Source of the DNA: Desulfovibrio sp.
Lineage (GTDB): Bacteria; Desulfobacterota; Desulfovibrionia; Desulfovibrionales; Desulfovibrionaceae
Assembly: GCA_031275955.1 (NCBI GenBank)
Contig: JAISNZ010000061.1
Location: forward strand, 1-25,480
Reading direction: 5' to 3'
DNA length: 25,480 bases
The first letter of the stretch is position 1. Each line of letters begins with the position of its first letter. Of the stretch, positions 1 to 8,741 are shown in pieces. The translations under genes and the position numbers were made by a program. The notes under the pieces were generated by a model that worked only from the letters and a program-made list of their open reading frames with translations, searched no databases and was not told the origin of the DNA.

Positions 1-244
1 GTCCAACATGATGGATGTGTTCGAAGCCGACTCGCCCTATAGACACCATGCCGCAAAATACCTTGAGAATATCCGTATCTTTGATCTTGTAATTCGGGAG
101 GTTGCGGCTGGAACGCACCCGCTCCATCTGCGCTATGCGCATAAGCTGCCCGATGCCAGCCAGCCCGGCATTTCCGAAGATGGGCTCATCGCTGACTTCA
201 ATCCGGTCGAAGGGACGAAATTTAACTGCGCAAATCGACATCAT
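1..244 (-). CDS. DDE-type transposase, N-terminal part (runs off left edge)
   Basis: An open frame of 81 codons begins at an ATG at 244 (a second ATG at 241 is in frame) and leaves the window without a stop. A GAGGTG Shine-Dalgarno lies about 3-6 bases upstream. The translation starts MMSICAVKFRPFDRIEV and contains a GNAGLAGIGQLMR stretch. The layout (short strand-like lead-in, an acidic turn, a Gly-Leu-rich helix, then a helix rich in hydrophobics) resembles the start of IS1380/IS4-like DDE transposases. I infer the family from this pattern only; the catalytic DDE residues would lie beyond the window. Its context next to a broken integrase supports a mobile element. The opposite-strand frame in this stretch shows no family features. 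Coding status is fairly sure, family less so. Confidence 0.55.
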   Translation of the reverse strand, partial: MMSICAVKFRPFDRIEVSDEPIFGNAGLAGIGQLMRIAQMERVRSSRNLPNYKIKDTDILKVFCGMVSIGRVGFEHIHHVG

Positions 245-357
245 CCACACCTCGTTGGTGAAAAGTTGACTTTGTTCTGTACAAAATCAACATATCGGAT
301 TCATTAAAGAAGTGCAACATAAAACTGTATCATAAATGTAATATATACTGTAACTTT
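1..357 (-). mobile_element. Partial insertion sequence abutting a broken integrase
   Basis: The transposase start at 244 is preceded by an AT-rich leader (about 245-357) that reaches exactly to where the integrase frame collapses (stop at 358-360). The base composition of 245-357 is far lower in GC than the rest of the window. The simplest reading is that an IS inserted into the integrase gene and its outer end is near 357. I could not identify terminal inverted repeats or a target duplication, because the other end is outside the window. Confidence 0.4.
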
Positions 358-750
358 TTACGGAGTCAGGATGTTTCTTTCTATGCGCTCCAATACATCT
401 TCCGCATAATTTTTTGACCATGCAGCCTTGTTGTTTTCGTGCCATTCCCTTGCAACGCCCTCAAAGAGGATCTGCGCGCTTCTGGCTTTGACCTCTTTCT
501 CGGCGGACGGGGCGATACCCCCACTCAGGTTTTTTCTGGCGTCAGCACAGTGTTCCCGCGCTTCCTTCAAAGAAGTTTGGGGGTATTGCCCAAGAGAAAG
601 AAATTTTTCTTTTCCCTGGAAGCGGTATTTGAGCCGCCAGCTTTTGATGCCGGACGGCGCGGCAAAAAGGAATAATCCATTGCCGGCAAAGAGCTTTTGC
701 GGTTTCTCAGCGGGCTTTACAGCGCGAATGGCAGTGTCGGTGAGGGGCAT
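358..750 (-). pseudogene. P4-type tyrosine integrase, N-terminal stub only
   Basis: A 130-residue frame with ATG at 750 and a strong AAGGAGG site upstream. It begins MPLTDTAIRAVKPAEKPQKL and continues with SGIKSWRLKYRF and FLSLGQYPQTSLKEAR, the hallmark of the DUF4102 Arm-DNA-binding domain of P4-like prophage and island integrases. The start of the SAM-like core-binding domain follows (roughly residues 95-128, with AWSKNYAEDVLERIERNI). Family members are about 400 residues, so the entire catalytic domain (R-H-R-Y) is missing. The frame ends at a TAA where AT-rich, IS-like DNA begins. The protein can no longer recombine DNA, though it could still bind arm sites. It sits directly downstream of the tRNA-Gly gene, the expected place for such an integrase. 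Confidence 0.85.
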
Positions 751-800
751 GGGGGTAGCGCCTCCTTGTGGGGTTTCACTACCCCCAAGAATACCCCCAA
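751..800. repeat. Candidate integrase arm-type sites (TACCCCCAA repeats)
   Basis: TACCCCCAA occurs twice as a direct repeat (780-788 and 792-800, 12-bp period). The inverted core GGGGGTA occurs at 751-757, touching the integrase start codon. Short repeats between the integrase gene and the tRNA attachment site are where arm-binding sites of this integrase class lie. This is inference from position and repetition. Confidence 0.4.
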
Positions 801-911
801 AACAAGTGGGTGTTTATGGGTAAAATGGGCAATATTCGGACAAGTCTATTATATTATCTCATTGATTTTCAAGATATTTTAGACTTATCTGAATCCATCT
901 GCATTATCTTC

Positions 912-988
<77 letters not shown>

Positions 989-1033
989 TTGCTGACAGGC
1001 ACGTTGCAAAGCGACCTTTTCCAGGCAGGATCG

Positions 1034-1061
1034 CCAGCCGGAAAACCTGGTTTCCGGCTGG
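1034..1061. repeat. Perfect 11-bp inverted repeat between the two tRNA genes
   Basis: CCAGCCGGAAA (1034-1044) and TTTCCGGCTGG (1051-1061) are exact reverse complements around a 6-base loop. No T-tract follows on either strand, so it is not a classical intrinsic terminator. It could be an RNA processing or pausing hairpin in a tRNA-Cys/tRNA-Gly transcript. Confidence 0.6.
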
Positions 1062-1119
1062 CTTGCGACGTTTCGCGGCGCAACGGCCGATGCTTCCAGG
1101 TTTCCGCGAAAACCGGTAC

Positions 1120-1193
<74 letters not shown>

Positions 1194-1314
1194 CCTGCTC
1201 TGGTCCGTTTCCGCCCGAAACTGCCGGACCCTCAGAAACGGCCGGACCCTTTGCCCGCATGCTTCCCGTCCGGCCGGGACCCCGTCCATACCCGCAAGCG
1301 GCCGATAGGGCAAT

Positions 1315-1398
1315 AAAAAACCTTTGAGTTATTCCCGCCGATCGGGTCGGACGGTCTTGTACTTCAGCCGGAACAATCTGTCAATACGCGTGTTCCGG
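1315..1398 (-). terminator. Possible terminator region after metG
   Basis: Just downstream of the metG stop, CCGGAACA (1368-1375) and TGTTCCGG (1391-1398) form a perfect 8-bp stem with a 15-base loop. A run of six T on the minus strand lies at 1320-1315. The hairpin and T-run are about 48 bases apart, so this is not a textbook intrinsic terminator. The rest of 1194-1411 shows no gene. Confidence 0.3.
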
Positions 1399-1411
1399 AA
1401 TTCCTCTCCCC

Positions 1412-2944
1412 TCAGTCCACGCGGGGAAAAAGGGAAACAGGGGCAGGCAGGGGCAGGCCCGCGTTCAGGAGGCCGAAACTCTCCTTTTCCCGGGGGAGGA
1501 GGACCGTGTCGGCCTGGAAGACGAGTCCCAGTTGGCGGTACATGTCTTCCGCCTTCTCCGGCATGACGGGCCAGAGGTGCAGGGCCGTCTTGCGCATGCA
1601 CTCCAGGAGGGTATACAGGACGGTGCCCAGGCGTTTTGCGTCGCCCTTTTTCGCCAGGGTCCAGGGCGCCGCGCTGTCCACATATTTGTTCAGGGCGCGC
1701 ACGAGTTCCCACAGGGATTCCAGCGCCTGGGAAAAACGGTAGGCGTCAAAGAGGGCCTGGAAATTGGCCAGGCATTCCAGGGCCAGATCCTTGAGGGCGG
1801 ACTCAAGATCCGTATCCCCGGCAGGGGCCGGGACGGCGCCGGCGCAATATCTGGACACCATGGAAAGCACACGGGAGAAAAGATTGCCGAGGTCATTGGC
1901 GAGATCCGCGTTCAGGCGGGCCACCAGGCCTTCCTCGGAAAAATTCGCGTCACTGCCGAAATGCATCTCCCGCAGGAGAAAATAGCGGAAGGCGTCAAGG
2001 CCGTAGCGCGCGGCCATGTCCAGAGGAGTGACGATGTTGCCCAGAGATTTGGACATCTTGGTTTCCCGCGTCAACCAGTAGCCGTGGACGTTCAGACGCC
2101 GGTACAGGGGCACTCCCCCGGCCCGCAACATGGTGGGCCAGAAAATGGCGTGGGGTTTCAGGATATCCTTGGCCACCAGATGCTGGGCTTGGGGCCAGTA
2201 CCGTTCGTACCCGGCCGATCCCACTCCGCCGATGGCGCTGATATAGCTCAACAGGGCGTCAAACCAGACGTAGCAGACGTAGCGGGAATCAAAGGGCAGC
2301 TCGATGCCCCAGGTCAAGCGGGTCTTGGGGCGGGAAATGCACAAATCGTCAAGAATCCCGCTGTCCAGAAGCGTCAGGACCTCCGTGCGGTATCGTTCCG
2401 GCTGAATGAAATCCGGGTTGTCCCGGATATGGCGCGTCAGCCATTCCTGGTGGCGGGACATGCGGAAAAAGTAATTTTTTTCGCTGATGAAGTCGGGTTT
2501 GACCTGATGCTGCGGGCACAGGCCGCCCTCCAGCTCCTTGTCGGTGTAGAACCGTTCGCAGCCGTAGCAGTAATGGCCGCTGTACTCTCCGAAATAGATG
2601 TCTCCGGCAGCGTGGACCCGGTGCAAAAATTCCTGCACAAGGCGCTTGTGTTCCGGATCGGTGGTCCGGATAAAGGCCGCGGGCCGGGTGTTGAGCTGAG
2701 GCCAGAGGGCGCGGAATTCCGCGCTGATGACCGTGCTGAAGGCCCCCACCTCCTGCCCGGCCTTTTCCGCCGCCTGGACAATTTTGTCCCCGTGCTCGTC
2801 CGTGCCGGTGATAAAAATGGCGTCCCGGCCCATGAGGCGCTGAAAACGCGTCATGGCGTCGGCGACGATGGTGGTATAGGCATGCCCCAGATGGGGATGG
2901 GAATTCACATAATAGATGGGGGTGGTGAGAAAGAAGGTGTTCAT
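1412..2944 (-). CDS. metG: Methionyl-tRNA synthetase
   Basis: Charges tRNA-Met with methionine in the cytoplasm. The protein is 510 residues from ATG 2944, which has a GGGAGAA site just upstream; an in-frame upstream extension is poor and not family-like. The class I signature HLGH is at residues 18-21 and KMSKS at 296-300. A single zinc knuckle is formed by C126-x2-C129 and C143-x2-H146. Helical anticodon-binding domain residues follow from about 380. The length and the lack of a C-terminal tRNA-binding (Trbp111-like) extension match the short form of the enzyme. The gene starts 32 bp downstream of ricT and is very likely cotranscribed with it. Confidence 0.97.
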   Translation of the reverse strand: MNTFFLTTPIYYVNSHPHLGHAYTTIVADAMTRFQRLMGRDAIFITGTDEHGDKIVQAAEKAGQEVGAFSTVISAEFRALWPQLNTRPAAFIRTTDPEHKRLVQEFLHRVHAAGDIYFGEYSGHYCYGCERFYTDKELEGGLCPQHQVKPDFISEKNYFFRMSRHQEWLTRHIRDNPDFIQPERYRTEVLTLLDSGILDDLCISRPKTRLTWGIELPFDSRYVCYVWFDALLSYISAIGGVGSAGYERYWPQAQHLVAKDILKPHAIFWPTMLRAGGVPLYRRLNVHGYWLTRETKMSKSLGNIVTPLDMAARYGLDAFRYFLLREMHFGSDANFSEEGLVARLNADLANDLGNLFSRVLSMVSRYCAGAVPAPAGDTDLESALKDLALECLANFQALFDAYRFSQALESLWELVRALNKYVDSAAPWTLAKKGDAKRLGTVLYTLLECMRKTALHLWPVMPEKAEDMYRQLGLVFQADTVLLPREKESFGLLNAGLPLPAPVSLFPRVD

Positions 2945-2976
2945 ATGCCGTTCTCCCGCGAACAACGGAGAAAAGA

Positions 2977-4002
2977 TTACAAAGGCCGGGAAGGCCCGTC
3001 CTCTTCCTCGGGGCCGAAGGCGTTCTGGCCGCCCTGCTCCACCCGGCTGGGCTTCAACGCTTCCCACTCTTCCAGGGAAAACTCCAGTTCTTCGTTGGCG
3101 GCGGACAAACAGACGATCCGTTGCCGGAAAAGGTTGGTCCGGAGGATTTTCAGGACACCTCCGGGGGTGGCGTATTTTTTCCCCAGGCGGGGACAGCGGC
3201 GGTTGAACTCGCTGTAATTGCCCTGCTCAAAAGAAAGGCAGCACAAGAGGCGGCCGCACATGCCCGACAGTTTGGCAGGGTTCAGGAAAAGGTTCTGCTC
3301 CTTGGCCATCTTGATGGTAACCGGGGCGAATTTCCGCAAAAACCGGTGACAGCAGCAGACCGCGCCGCAGTTGCCGATGCCGCCCACCATCTGGGTTTCA
3401 TGGCGTACGCCGATCTGGCGCAGTTCAATACGAATGCGATAGGCGCGCACCAGATCCTTGACCAGTTCCCGAAAGTCGATGCGCGCGGGGGCGGTAAAGA
3501 AAAAAAGGATCTTGCTCCGATCATGGAGAACATGCACCTCCACCAGCTTCATCTCCAGGCCGCGCTGTTGGATGCAGGTCTTGCAGAAGGCCGCCGCCTC
3601 GGAGGCCAGCTCGCGGTTTTCCGCGTCTTTGGCGATGTCCTGGGCGCTGGCCGGACCAAGCACCTGCCCGTGCAGGTTTTCCTCTCTGAGGGCCGTGACC
3701 GCCAGGCTGTCCGGCAGGGAGACGACCTCTCCCAAAACCTCGTCCTGTCCCAGCCGCGCCATGACCCTGATGCCCGGCCTGAGGGCGAGCCGGGAATAGG
3801 AAAGGAAAAAAACCTGACCGGCTTGCGTCAGGCGGAATCCCGCGACGCCGCTCTCCCTTCGCGCCCCGGACGGCGTAAGCGGGGCCGCCTGTTCCGTCCC
3901 GGACTCGCCGCGCCCGGCCGGAGCCAAGGAGACATCACCCGGGGAGGACTCCAGAGAAATTTCAAGGAGATCAGAGCCAGCGCCATATTCCACAGCGTTC
4001 AC
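2977..4002 (-). CDS. ricT: PSP1-domain protein, RicT-like
   Basis: About 341 residues from a GTG at 4002. The start is uncertain: the first 60 residues are low complexity and family similarity begins around residue 60, so a later start is possible. The PSP1 domain contains a striking cysteine cluster, NCGAVCCCHRFLRKF and SGMCGRLLCCLSFEQ, typical of RicT/YaaT. In Bacillus RicT forms an iron-sulfur-containing complex with RicA and RicF that governs mRNA maturation. In Desulfovibrio-type genomes the homologue stands alone next to metG, and its role is not established. The cysteine pattern suggests Fe-S binding here as well. The C-terminal tail is acidic and probably disordered. Confidence 0.88.
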   Translation of the reverse strand: MNAVEYGAGSDLLEISLESSPGDVSLAPAGRGESGTEQAAPLTPSGARRESGVAGFRLTQAGQVFFLSYSRLALRPGIRVMARLGQDEVLGEVVSLPDSLAVTALREENLHGQVLGPASAQDIAKDAENRELASEAAAFCKTCIQQRGLEMKLVEVHVLHDRSKILFFFTAPARIDFRELVKDLVRAYRIRIELRQIGVRHETQMVGGIGNCGAVCCCHRFLRKFAPVTIKMAKEQNLFLNPAKLSGMCGRLLCCLSFEQGNYSEFNRRCPRLGKKYATPGGVLKILRTNLFRQRIVCLSAANEELEFSLEEWEALKPSRVEQGGQNAFGPEEEDGPSRPL

Positions 4003-4165
4003 CAGAAAAGATTGTTACCCGGCCGACATGTATTGTCCCTTTTTCACAATGGTCTGTCAATCGCCGGCCGGGGAGGGCTCCTGTTTTCCCGCTTCTTGTC
4101 TTTCCCGCGGCCGCATGGTAGAAAAATCCGGGATGCAACACGGAAAGACCGCGCGCGAGGACGTC

Positions 4166-4594
4166 ATGAGCCTTGAACAGATTTCCGTCTTCCTGGAAAA
4201 CAAAGCCGGCCGGATGGCCGAAGTGACGGGTATCCTTGCCGGGGCCGGAGTCGATATCAAGGCCCTCTCCCTGGCCGACACCTCGGAATTCGGCATTCTC
4301 CGCCTCGTCGTCGACCAGAAGGAGAAGGCCAGAGAATCCCTGAAGGCCAGAGGGTTTACCGTTACCCGCACCCCGGTGACGGCTGTGGAGATCAAAAATG
4401 AACCCGGCGGCCTGCATAAGGTGCTGAAAATCCTGGGAAGCGGAGGCATCAATGTGGAATACATGTACGGCTTCCCCTGCCCCACGGCCGACGCGATCAT
4501 GATCTTCCGCTTCGACCGCACCGAACAGGCCGTTGAACTCCTGCAGAATCACCAGGTCCGCATTTTCAGCGAAAAGGACCTCCTCCTCCTCTGA
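4166..4594 (+). CDS. Tandem ACT-domain amino-acid-binding protein
   Basis: 142 residues from ATG 4166, preceded by GAGGA about 6 bases upstream. Two ACT domains can be read. The first is at about residues 1-68, starting SLEQISVFLENKAGRMAEV with the typical 'N-K-x-G-R-x-A' turn and GVDIKALSLAD. The second is at about 70-142, with EPGGLHKVLKILGSGGINV. ACT pairs bind small amino acids at the dimer interface and act as stand-alone regulators or sensors. No enzyme domain is attached. The family is common in Desulfovibrionaceae but its ligand is unknown. It is divergent from ricT with about 160 bp between them, and separated from the next gene by a hairpin-containing gap. Confidence 0.9.
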   Translation: MSLEQISVFLENKAGRMAEVTGILAGAGVDIKALSLADTSEFGILRLVVDQKEKARESLKARGFTVTRTPVTAVEIKNEPGGLHKVLKILGSGGINVEYMYGFPCPTADAIMIFRFDRTEQAVELLQNHQVRIFSEKDLLLL

Positions 4595-4638
4595 ATACGA
4601 TCCCCCCGGGGAAGGACTGACCAAGAAGGCAGCATGGG

Positions 4639-4719
4639 CCTTCAGGGCGGGGCGCGGGCTGCCTGAAGGCCGGGGTCTCAAACCATAAAGGTAATTTTGC
4701 CGAACCGGGGCTCCGCCCC
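4639..4719. repeat. Two hairpins in the gap before sirC
   Basis: CCTTCAGG (4639-4646) pairs with CCTGAAGG (4662-4669), and GGGGC (4707-4711) pairs with GCCCC (4715-4719) around a TCC loop. Neither is followed by a clear T-tract. The first could mark the 3' end of the ACT gene. The second, within GGGGCTCCGCCCCAGACCC, resembles short dispersed intergenic repeats of GC-rich genomes. Confidence 0.4.
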
Positions 4720-4743
4720 AGACCCGGCTGGCGGGAAAGATCC

Positions 4744-5406
4744 ATGCGCCACTATCCTCTCTTTCTTGATCTTTCTTCCCGTGAAGTGCTGGTGGCAGGG
4801 GCCGGCTCTGTCGGGCGGCGCAAAATCCGGACGTTGCTCAAGGTCCCGGTCAAAAGGATTACGGTCGTGGACCCCAGGCCGCCCCGCCCCCCCCTGCCGG
4901 AGGCGGCCAACCTGTTCTTTCTGGAACGTCCCTTCGCTCCTGAGGATCTGGACGGGAAAAGCCTGGTCTTTGCCGCCACGGACAGCCCTGAAGTCAACGC
5001 CCGCCTCGTGTCTCTCTGCGCCCAACGGCAGATCTGGTGCAACAGGGCGGACAGGCCGGAAAGCGGCGCCTTTTTCGTCCCGGCCCATGCGGAAAGCGAC
5101 GGCATTACAATAGCCGTGGGCACCGAGGGCAAAAGCCCCGCCCTGGCCGGAGTCATCCGCCACGACCTGGAAAACCGGCTGAAAAACCGCTATGGGCCGC
5201 TGCTGCTCGTCCTGGGACGCCTGCGCCCTCCGCTGCTGGCCCTGCCCGAAGTTTCCGATCCCGCGGGCGTTCTGCGCGCCCTTCTGGCTTCTCCCCTGGC
5301 GGAGGCCCTGGAACGGAAGGACCGGGCCGGCGCCGAGGACCTCCTGAGGCGCCATCTCCCTGACGTCCTCCGGCCCCATATCCGCGAGCTTCTCCATGAC
5401 CTTTGA
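4744..5406 (+). CDS. Precorrin-2 dehydrogenase / sirohydrochlorin ferrochelatase (SirC/CysG-N type)
   Basis: Oxidises precorrin-2 to sirohydrochlorin with NAD and may insert iron to make siroheme, the cofactor of dissimilatory sulfite reductase and the precursor of heme in the siroheme-dependent pathway of sulfate reducers. 220 residues. An N-terminal Rossmann fold is visible with VAGAGSVGRRK (NAD-binding glycines at about 19-24), the FAATDSPEVNARLV segment and the family motif NRADRPESGAFFVPA. The C-terminal helical part is short. There is no SAM uroporphyrinogen methyltransferase domain, so this is the stand-alone Met8p/SirC form. It overlaps the next gene by 11 bp, making the start of a tetrapyrrole operon. 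Confidence 0.92.
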   Translation: MRHYPLFLDLSSREVLVAGAGSVGRRKIRTLLKVPVKRITVVDPRPPRPPLPEAANLFFLERPFAPEDLDGKSLVFAATDSPEVNARLVSLCAQRQIWCNRADRPESGAFFVPAHAESDGITIAVGTEGKSPALAGVIRHDLENRLKNRYGPLLLVLGRLRPPLLALPEVSDPAGVLRALLASPLAEALERKDRAGAEDLLRRHLPDVLRPHIRELLHDL

Positions 5407-6211
5407 ACATTTTCTCGTTGTCGCCCTCGTCTTTCTTTACTCCCTGGCGGCCCTGGGACAATTTTTCGGCCTCCTGTCCAGGCGCGGGAACGTCCGGACG
5501 GCGGCCGGCATCTTTACCCTGGCCGCCTTCTGCCTGAACACCCTGGCCCTTATCTACCTTGTCGCCCTCCACGGCGTCCACGCCCTGTCTTCCCTTTCCT
5601 TCCTGCTCTTTCTGGCCTGGGTCATCATCTTCATTTCCCTGTGCCTCTGGCTCCGGCTGGGCCTGCGCATCCTGGTCCTGACGGCGACCCCCCTGGCCCT
5701 GGTCCTCACCGCCATGTCCCTGCGATCCTCCCCCGCGATCCTTCTGCCCAGCAACCTCTCCGGTCTTTTCCTCACCTTGCACGTCTCGGCCCTTTTCATC
5801 AGCGGGGGGCTTCTGACTCTGGCCTGCGGGGCCGGGGCGCTGTTTGTCCACATGGACCGCCGGCTCAAACGCAAAGCCCCGGCCGCGCTCTTCAACAAAG
5901 ATTTCCCTTCCCTGTCCGCCTTTGACTCCGTCAACCACTACGCGGTCCTGGCGGGTTTTCCCCTCTACACCGTGGGTCTCATGGCCGGATTTCTCTGGGG
6001 TCCTCTTTTCTCCCAGGCCATTGAAAACCCAAAGGTCCTCATCTCGCTGTTCATCTGGACCCTCTACGCCCTGCTTTTTTACCAGCGCATGGCCCTCGGC
6101 TTCCGGGGCCGCAGAACGGCGGTCATGGCCATTGCCATTTTCGCCGTTTCCGTTCTGTCCTTCGGCATTGACTACACCCTGTCGCACCACAGCACCCTGC
6201 TCCAACCCTGA
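5396..6211 (+). CDS. hemX: CcsA/HemX-type inner-membrane protein
   Basis: 271 residues, almost all in about eight hydrophobic membrane segments, matching the cytochrome c assembly (CcsA/CycK/HemX) superfamily. Conserved features include an HVSALFISGG segment and the NHYAVLAGFPLYTVGL segment, both with membrane-embedded histidines of the type used for heme handling in CcsA proteins. A gene in this position between siroheme synthase and hemA is usually named hemX. It may modulate HemA level or move heme, but its exact role is not established. The start overlaps the 3' end of the sirC-like gene and the stop is 2 bp before hemA, so expression is probably coupled. Confidence 0.88.
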   Translation: MTFEHFLVVALVFLYSLAALGQFFGLLSRRGNVRTAAGIFTLAAFCLNTLALIYLVALHGVHALSSLSFLLFLAWVIIFISLCLWLRLGLRILVLTATPLALVLTAMSLRSSPAILLPSNLSGLFLTLHVSALFISGGLLTLACGAGALFVHMDRRLKRKAPAALFNKDFPSLSAFDSVNHYAVLAGFPLYTVGLMAGFLWGPLFSQAIENPKVLISLFIWTLYALLFYQRMALGFRGRRTAVMAIAIFAVSVLSFGIDYTLSHHSTLLQP

Positions 6212-6213
6212 TC

Positions 6214-7521
6214 ATGAAACAGGACATCTGGCTCATCGGGCTGAACCACAAAACAGCTCCTGTGGAAATACGCGAGCGTTTCGCCCTGGCCTCTCCGGGT
6301 CCGGAGGACCCCATCCCCCTAGGCGAGGCGGTGCGCGAATGTATGATCCTCTCCACCTGCAACAGGGTGGAGATCCTCGCCGTCAGCGCCCTGGACGATC
6401 CTGTTCCCTATCTTCTGGAACGCTGGGCCGGCTCCCGGGGAGAGACAAGGGAGACCCTCGCTCCCCACGTCTATGTCCACAGGGGAGAGGCGGCGGTGCG
6501 CCATCTCTTCAGCGTGGCCTCAAGCCTGGATTCCATGATCCTCGGAGAACCGCAGATTCTGGGCCAGATCAAGGACGCCTACCGGGCCGCCCTGGAGCGG
6601 AACAGCGCCAGGACCGTCCTGAACCGTCTCCTGCACAAATCCTTTTCCGTGGCCAAAAGGGTGCGATCCGAAACGAACATCGCGGCCAGCGCCGTCTCCG
6701 TCAGCTATGCCGCCGTGGAGCTGGCCAAGCGCATCTTCGGCGACATGCGCGGCATCAGCGTCCTGCTTGTCGGGGCCGGCGAGATGGCGGAACTCGCCGC
6801 CGTCCACTTCCTGAACGCCGGCGTGCAGACCCTGCGCGTCTGCAACCGCACGGCCGAGCGGGCCAGGCAGCTGGCCTCCGTCTTCGGCGGGGATACCGCG
6901 CCCTTTGAAGACCTCCCCGCAGCCCTGGCCCAGGCGGACATTGTGCTCAGCTCCACCGGGTCCCGGGAGCCCATCATCACCCTGGAAATCATGCGGCCCC
7001 TCCTCCGGAAACGCAGAAACCGCCCCATGTTTTTCATCGACATCGCCGTGCCGCGGGACATCGACCCCCTGGTCAATACCCTCGACAATATCTATCTCTA
7101 CGATATTGACGACCTGAAGGGAGTCGTGGAGGAGAATCAGGCCCAGCGCAAAGAGGAAGCCGTGAAGGCCCGCGCCCTGGTCAACGAGGAAACCGGCGGC
7201 TTCTGCCGCTGGCTCGCCTTTCTGGACCTGCAGCCGACTATCGTGGACATCATTCGCAGGGGCGAACGCATTGCCGGAGAAGAACTGGAAAGAACCCTCA
7301 AGCGCCTGGGCCCCCTGTCCGAAGAGCAGAGGGAAACCGTTGCCGCCATGGCCGCGGCCATCGTAAAAAAACTCAACCACGACCCGATAACCTTCCTGCG
7401 GCGGCACTGTACCGAGGCCGACATCCCCACGGTCGGCGCCGTCCGCCGCCTCTTCCGTCTGGACAGAGGGGAAAGGCGCGATTCACCCCACCGCCCCGGA
7501 ACCCTGCCGGAAAACGAATAA
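6214..7521 (+). CDS. hemA: Glutamyl-tRNA reductase
   Basis: First committed step of C5 tetrapyrrole synthesis: reduces glutamyl-tRNA to glutamate-1-semialdehyde with NADPH. 435 residues. The N-terminal catalytic domain has GLNHKTAPVEIRE (residues 9-21) and STCNRVEIL, with the active-site nucleophile Cys49. The NADPH-binding domain has VLLVGAGEMAELAA (about 184-197) and the IDIAVPRDIDP motif. A C-terminal dimerisation helix contains the QRETVAAMAAAIVKKLNHDP stretch. It lies in the run sirC-like/hemX/hemA and is followed by tilS after 2 bp. In this lineage it feeds siroheme, heme and cobamides; the cobamide link is relevant to the corrinoid operon further on. Confidence 0.97.
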   Translation: MKQDIWLIGLNHKTAPVEIRERFALASPGPEDPIPLGEAVRECMILSTCNRVEILAVSALDDPVPYLLERWAGSRGETRETLAPHVYVHRGEAAVRHLFSVASSLDSMILGEPQILGQIKDAYRAALERNSARTVLNRLLHKSFSVAKRVRSETNIAASAVSVSYAAVELAKRIFGDMRGISVLLVGAGEMAELAAVHFLNAGVQTLRVCNRTAERARQLASVFGGDTAPFEDLPAALAQADIVLSSTGSREPIITLEIMRPLLRKRRNRPMFFIDIAVPRDIDPLVNTLDNIYLYDIDDLKGVVEENQAQRKEEAVKARALVNEETGGFCRWLAFLDLQPTIVDIIRRGERIAGEELERTLKRLGPLSEEQRETVAAMAAAIVKKLNHDPITFLRRHCTEADIPTVGAVRRLFRLDRGERRDSPHRPGTLPENE

Positions 7522-7523
7522 CC

Positions 7524-8741
7524 ATGTCCTTTCCGCCTGCCCTGCCCGACACCCTCCCCCGGCGCCTGCAGGCCCTGCCTCCCCCCTGGGCCCGCCTCTG
7601 CCTGCGCGTCGCCCGCTTCGTTGAGCGGGATCTTAGCCTTTCCCTGCGCGGCCGGCATATCCTGGTGGGTTTTTCCGGCGGAGCGGATTCCACGGCCCTG
7701 CTGCTCATCCTCTACTATCTGGCGCCCCGCCTGCGCCTCAGCCTGCGCGCCGCCCACCTGGATCACGGGCTGCGCCCTTGCGCGCCCAAGGAACGAAACG
7801 CCTGCGCCGCCCTCTGCGCCGCCCTGGACATTCCCTGCCTGACAGAGCGGATCGACGTCCGATCTCTCAGCCGGCAAAAGAAAACCGGCCTTGAGGAAAC
7901 CGCCCGCCGCGCCCGTTACGCCTTCTATGCCGGGGCGCTGCGGGACGGGGACGATCTCCTGGCCCTGGGACATCAGAACAATGACCTGGCCGAAGATATC
8001 CTCATGCGCCTGATCCGGGGCGCCGGCTGGCCCGCCCTGGGAGGGATGCCCGGGCGGGACGGGAAAAGAAGGTTGATCCGTCCCCTGCTGCTCACCCCGC
8101 GCGCGGAACTGGAAGCCTTTTTGACGGATCTTGGCGTCTCCTGGGCGAAGGACGCCTCCAACCTCGACCCCGCCTACTTCCGCAACCGGGTGCGCTCCAC
8201 CCTCCTGCCCCTTTTCCTGCGGGAGAACCCGGCCTTCCTGCGGACCGCGGCCACCCTCTGGCGGCTGGCCCGCCTGGATGAGGAATTTTTCCAGACCCTT
8301 GTGCAAGCTCCCCTGGCCCGGACCCGGCTCCCCCTCCTCCCGGAAGAACCGGACGCGGAAACAGGGGAGGAAGGAGCGACAAAAATCCGGCTGCAAACCC
8401 CGGCCCAAACCCTCTCCTCCCTGCCCCAGGCCCTGCGCCTGCGGCTCTACCGGAGCATTCTGGAGGATCTGGCCCCCGGCCCCTCCCCGGCCGCGAATCT
8501 CTTCGCCCTGGACAGAGCCTGGAGCGAACAGGGGGAAGCGACCTCCCACGATCTGGCTCTGGGCAGGATCGCCCGCATCCGCGAAAAATCCATCTTGTGG
8601 GAACTTAAGGCGAAAAGAGACCCCCGGCGGGGGTTCCGGGCCGCAGCCGCGACAGAAAACAACGGACAGCGGAGAAGAAAATTGACAGCATCCCCAGCGG
8701 CGGATAGTGCTGACCAAAAGGCCTGTAACCGGAGGCATCGC
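7524..8741 (+). CDS. tilS: tRNA(Ile)-lysidine synthetase, in frame with adk and lacking its own stop
   Basis: Converts C34 of tRNA-Ile2 (CAU) to lysidine using ATP and lysine. The PP-loop ATPase motif SGGADS is at residues 51-56, followed by AAHLDHGLRP and the tRNA-recognition region EETARRARYAF and GHQNNDLAEDILMRLIRGAGW. The helical middle domain runs to about residue 370. A tail rich in Arg, Ala and Ser (about 370-406) follows and no stop codon intervenes: the frame continues straight into adenylate kinase and ends only at 9413, giving a potential 629-residue protein. I end the feature at the base before the internal adk start; whether TilS terminates, is fused, or is trimmed is unresolved. 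The start ATG 7524 is 2 bp after hemA. Confidence 0.88.
8682..8708 (+). promoter_or_regulatory. Possible internal promoter ahead of adk
   Basis: TTGACA (8682-8687, a perfect -35) and GATAGT (8703-8708, 4 of 6 for -10) are separated by 15 bases, which is short. They lie 34 bp upstream of the adk GTG, within the tilS reading frame. This would allow adk expression independent of the heme genes. Weak evidence because of the spacing. Confidence 0.25.

Noticed and set aside
8..307. Plus-strand 99-codon frame at the left edge
   Set aside because: It lies opposite the transposase start, has no family features, and the minus-strand frame has a ribosome-binding site and transposase-like sequence.
1532..3217. 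561-codon plus-strand frame opposite metG
   Set aside because: Antisense to metG, whose catalytic motifs are intact; long antisense frames are expected at this GC content.
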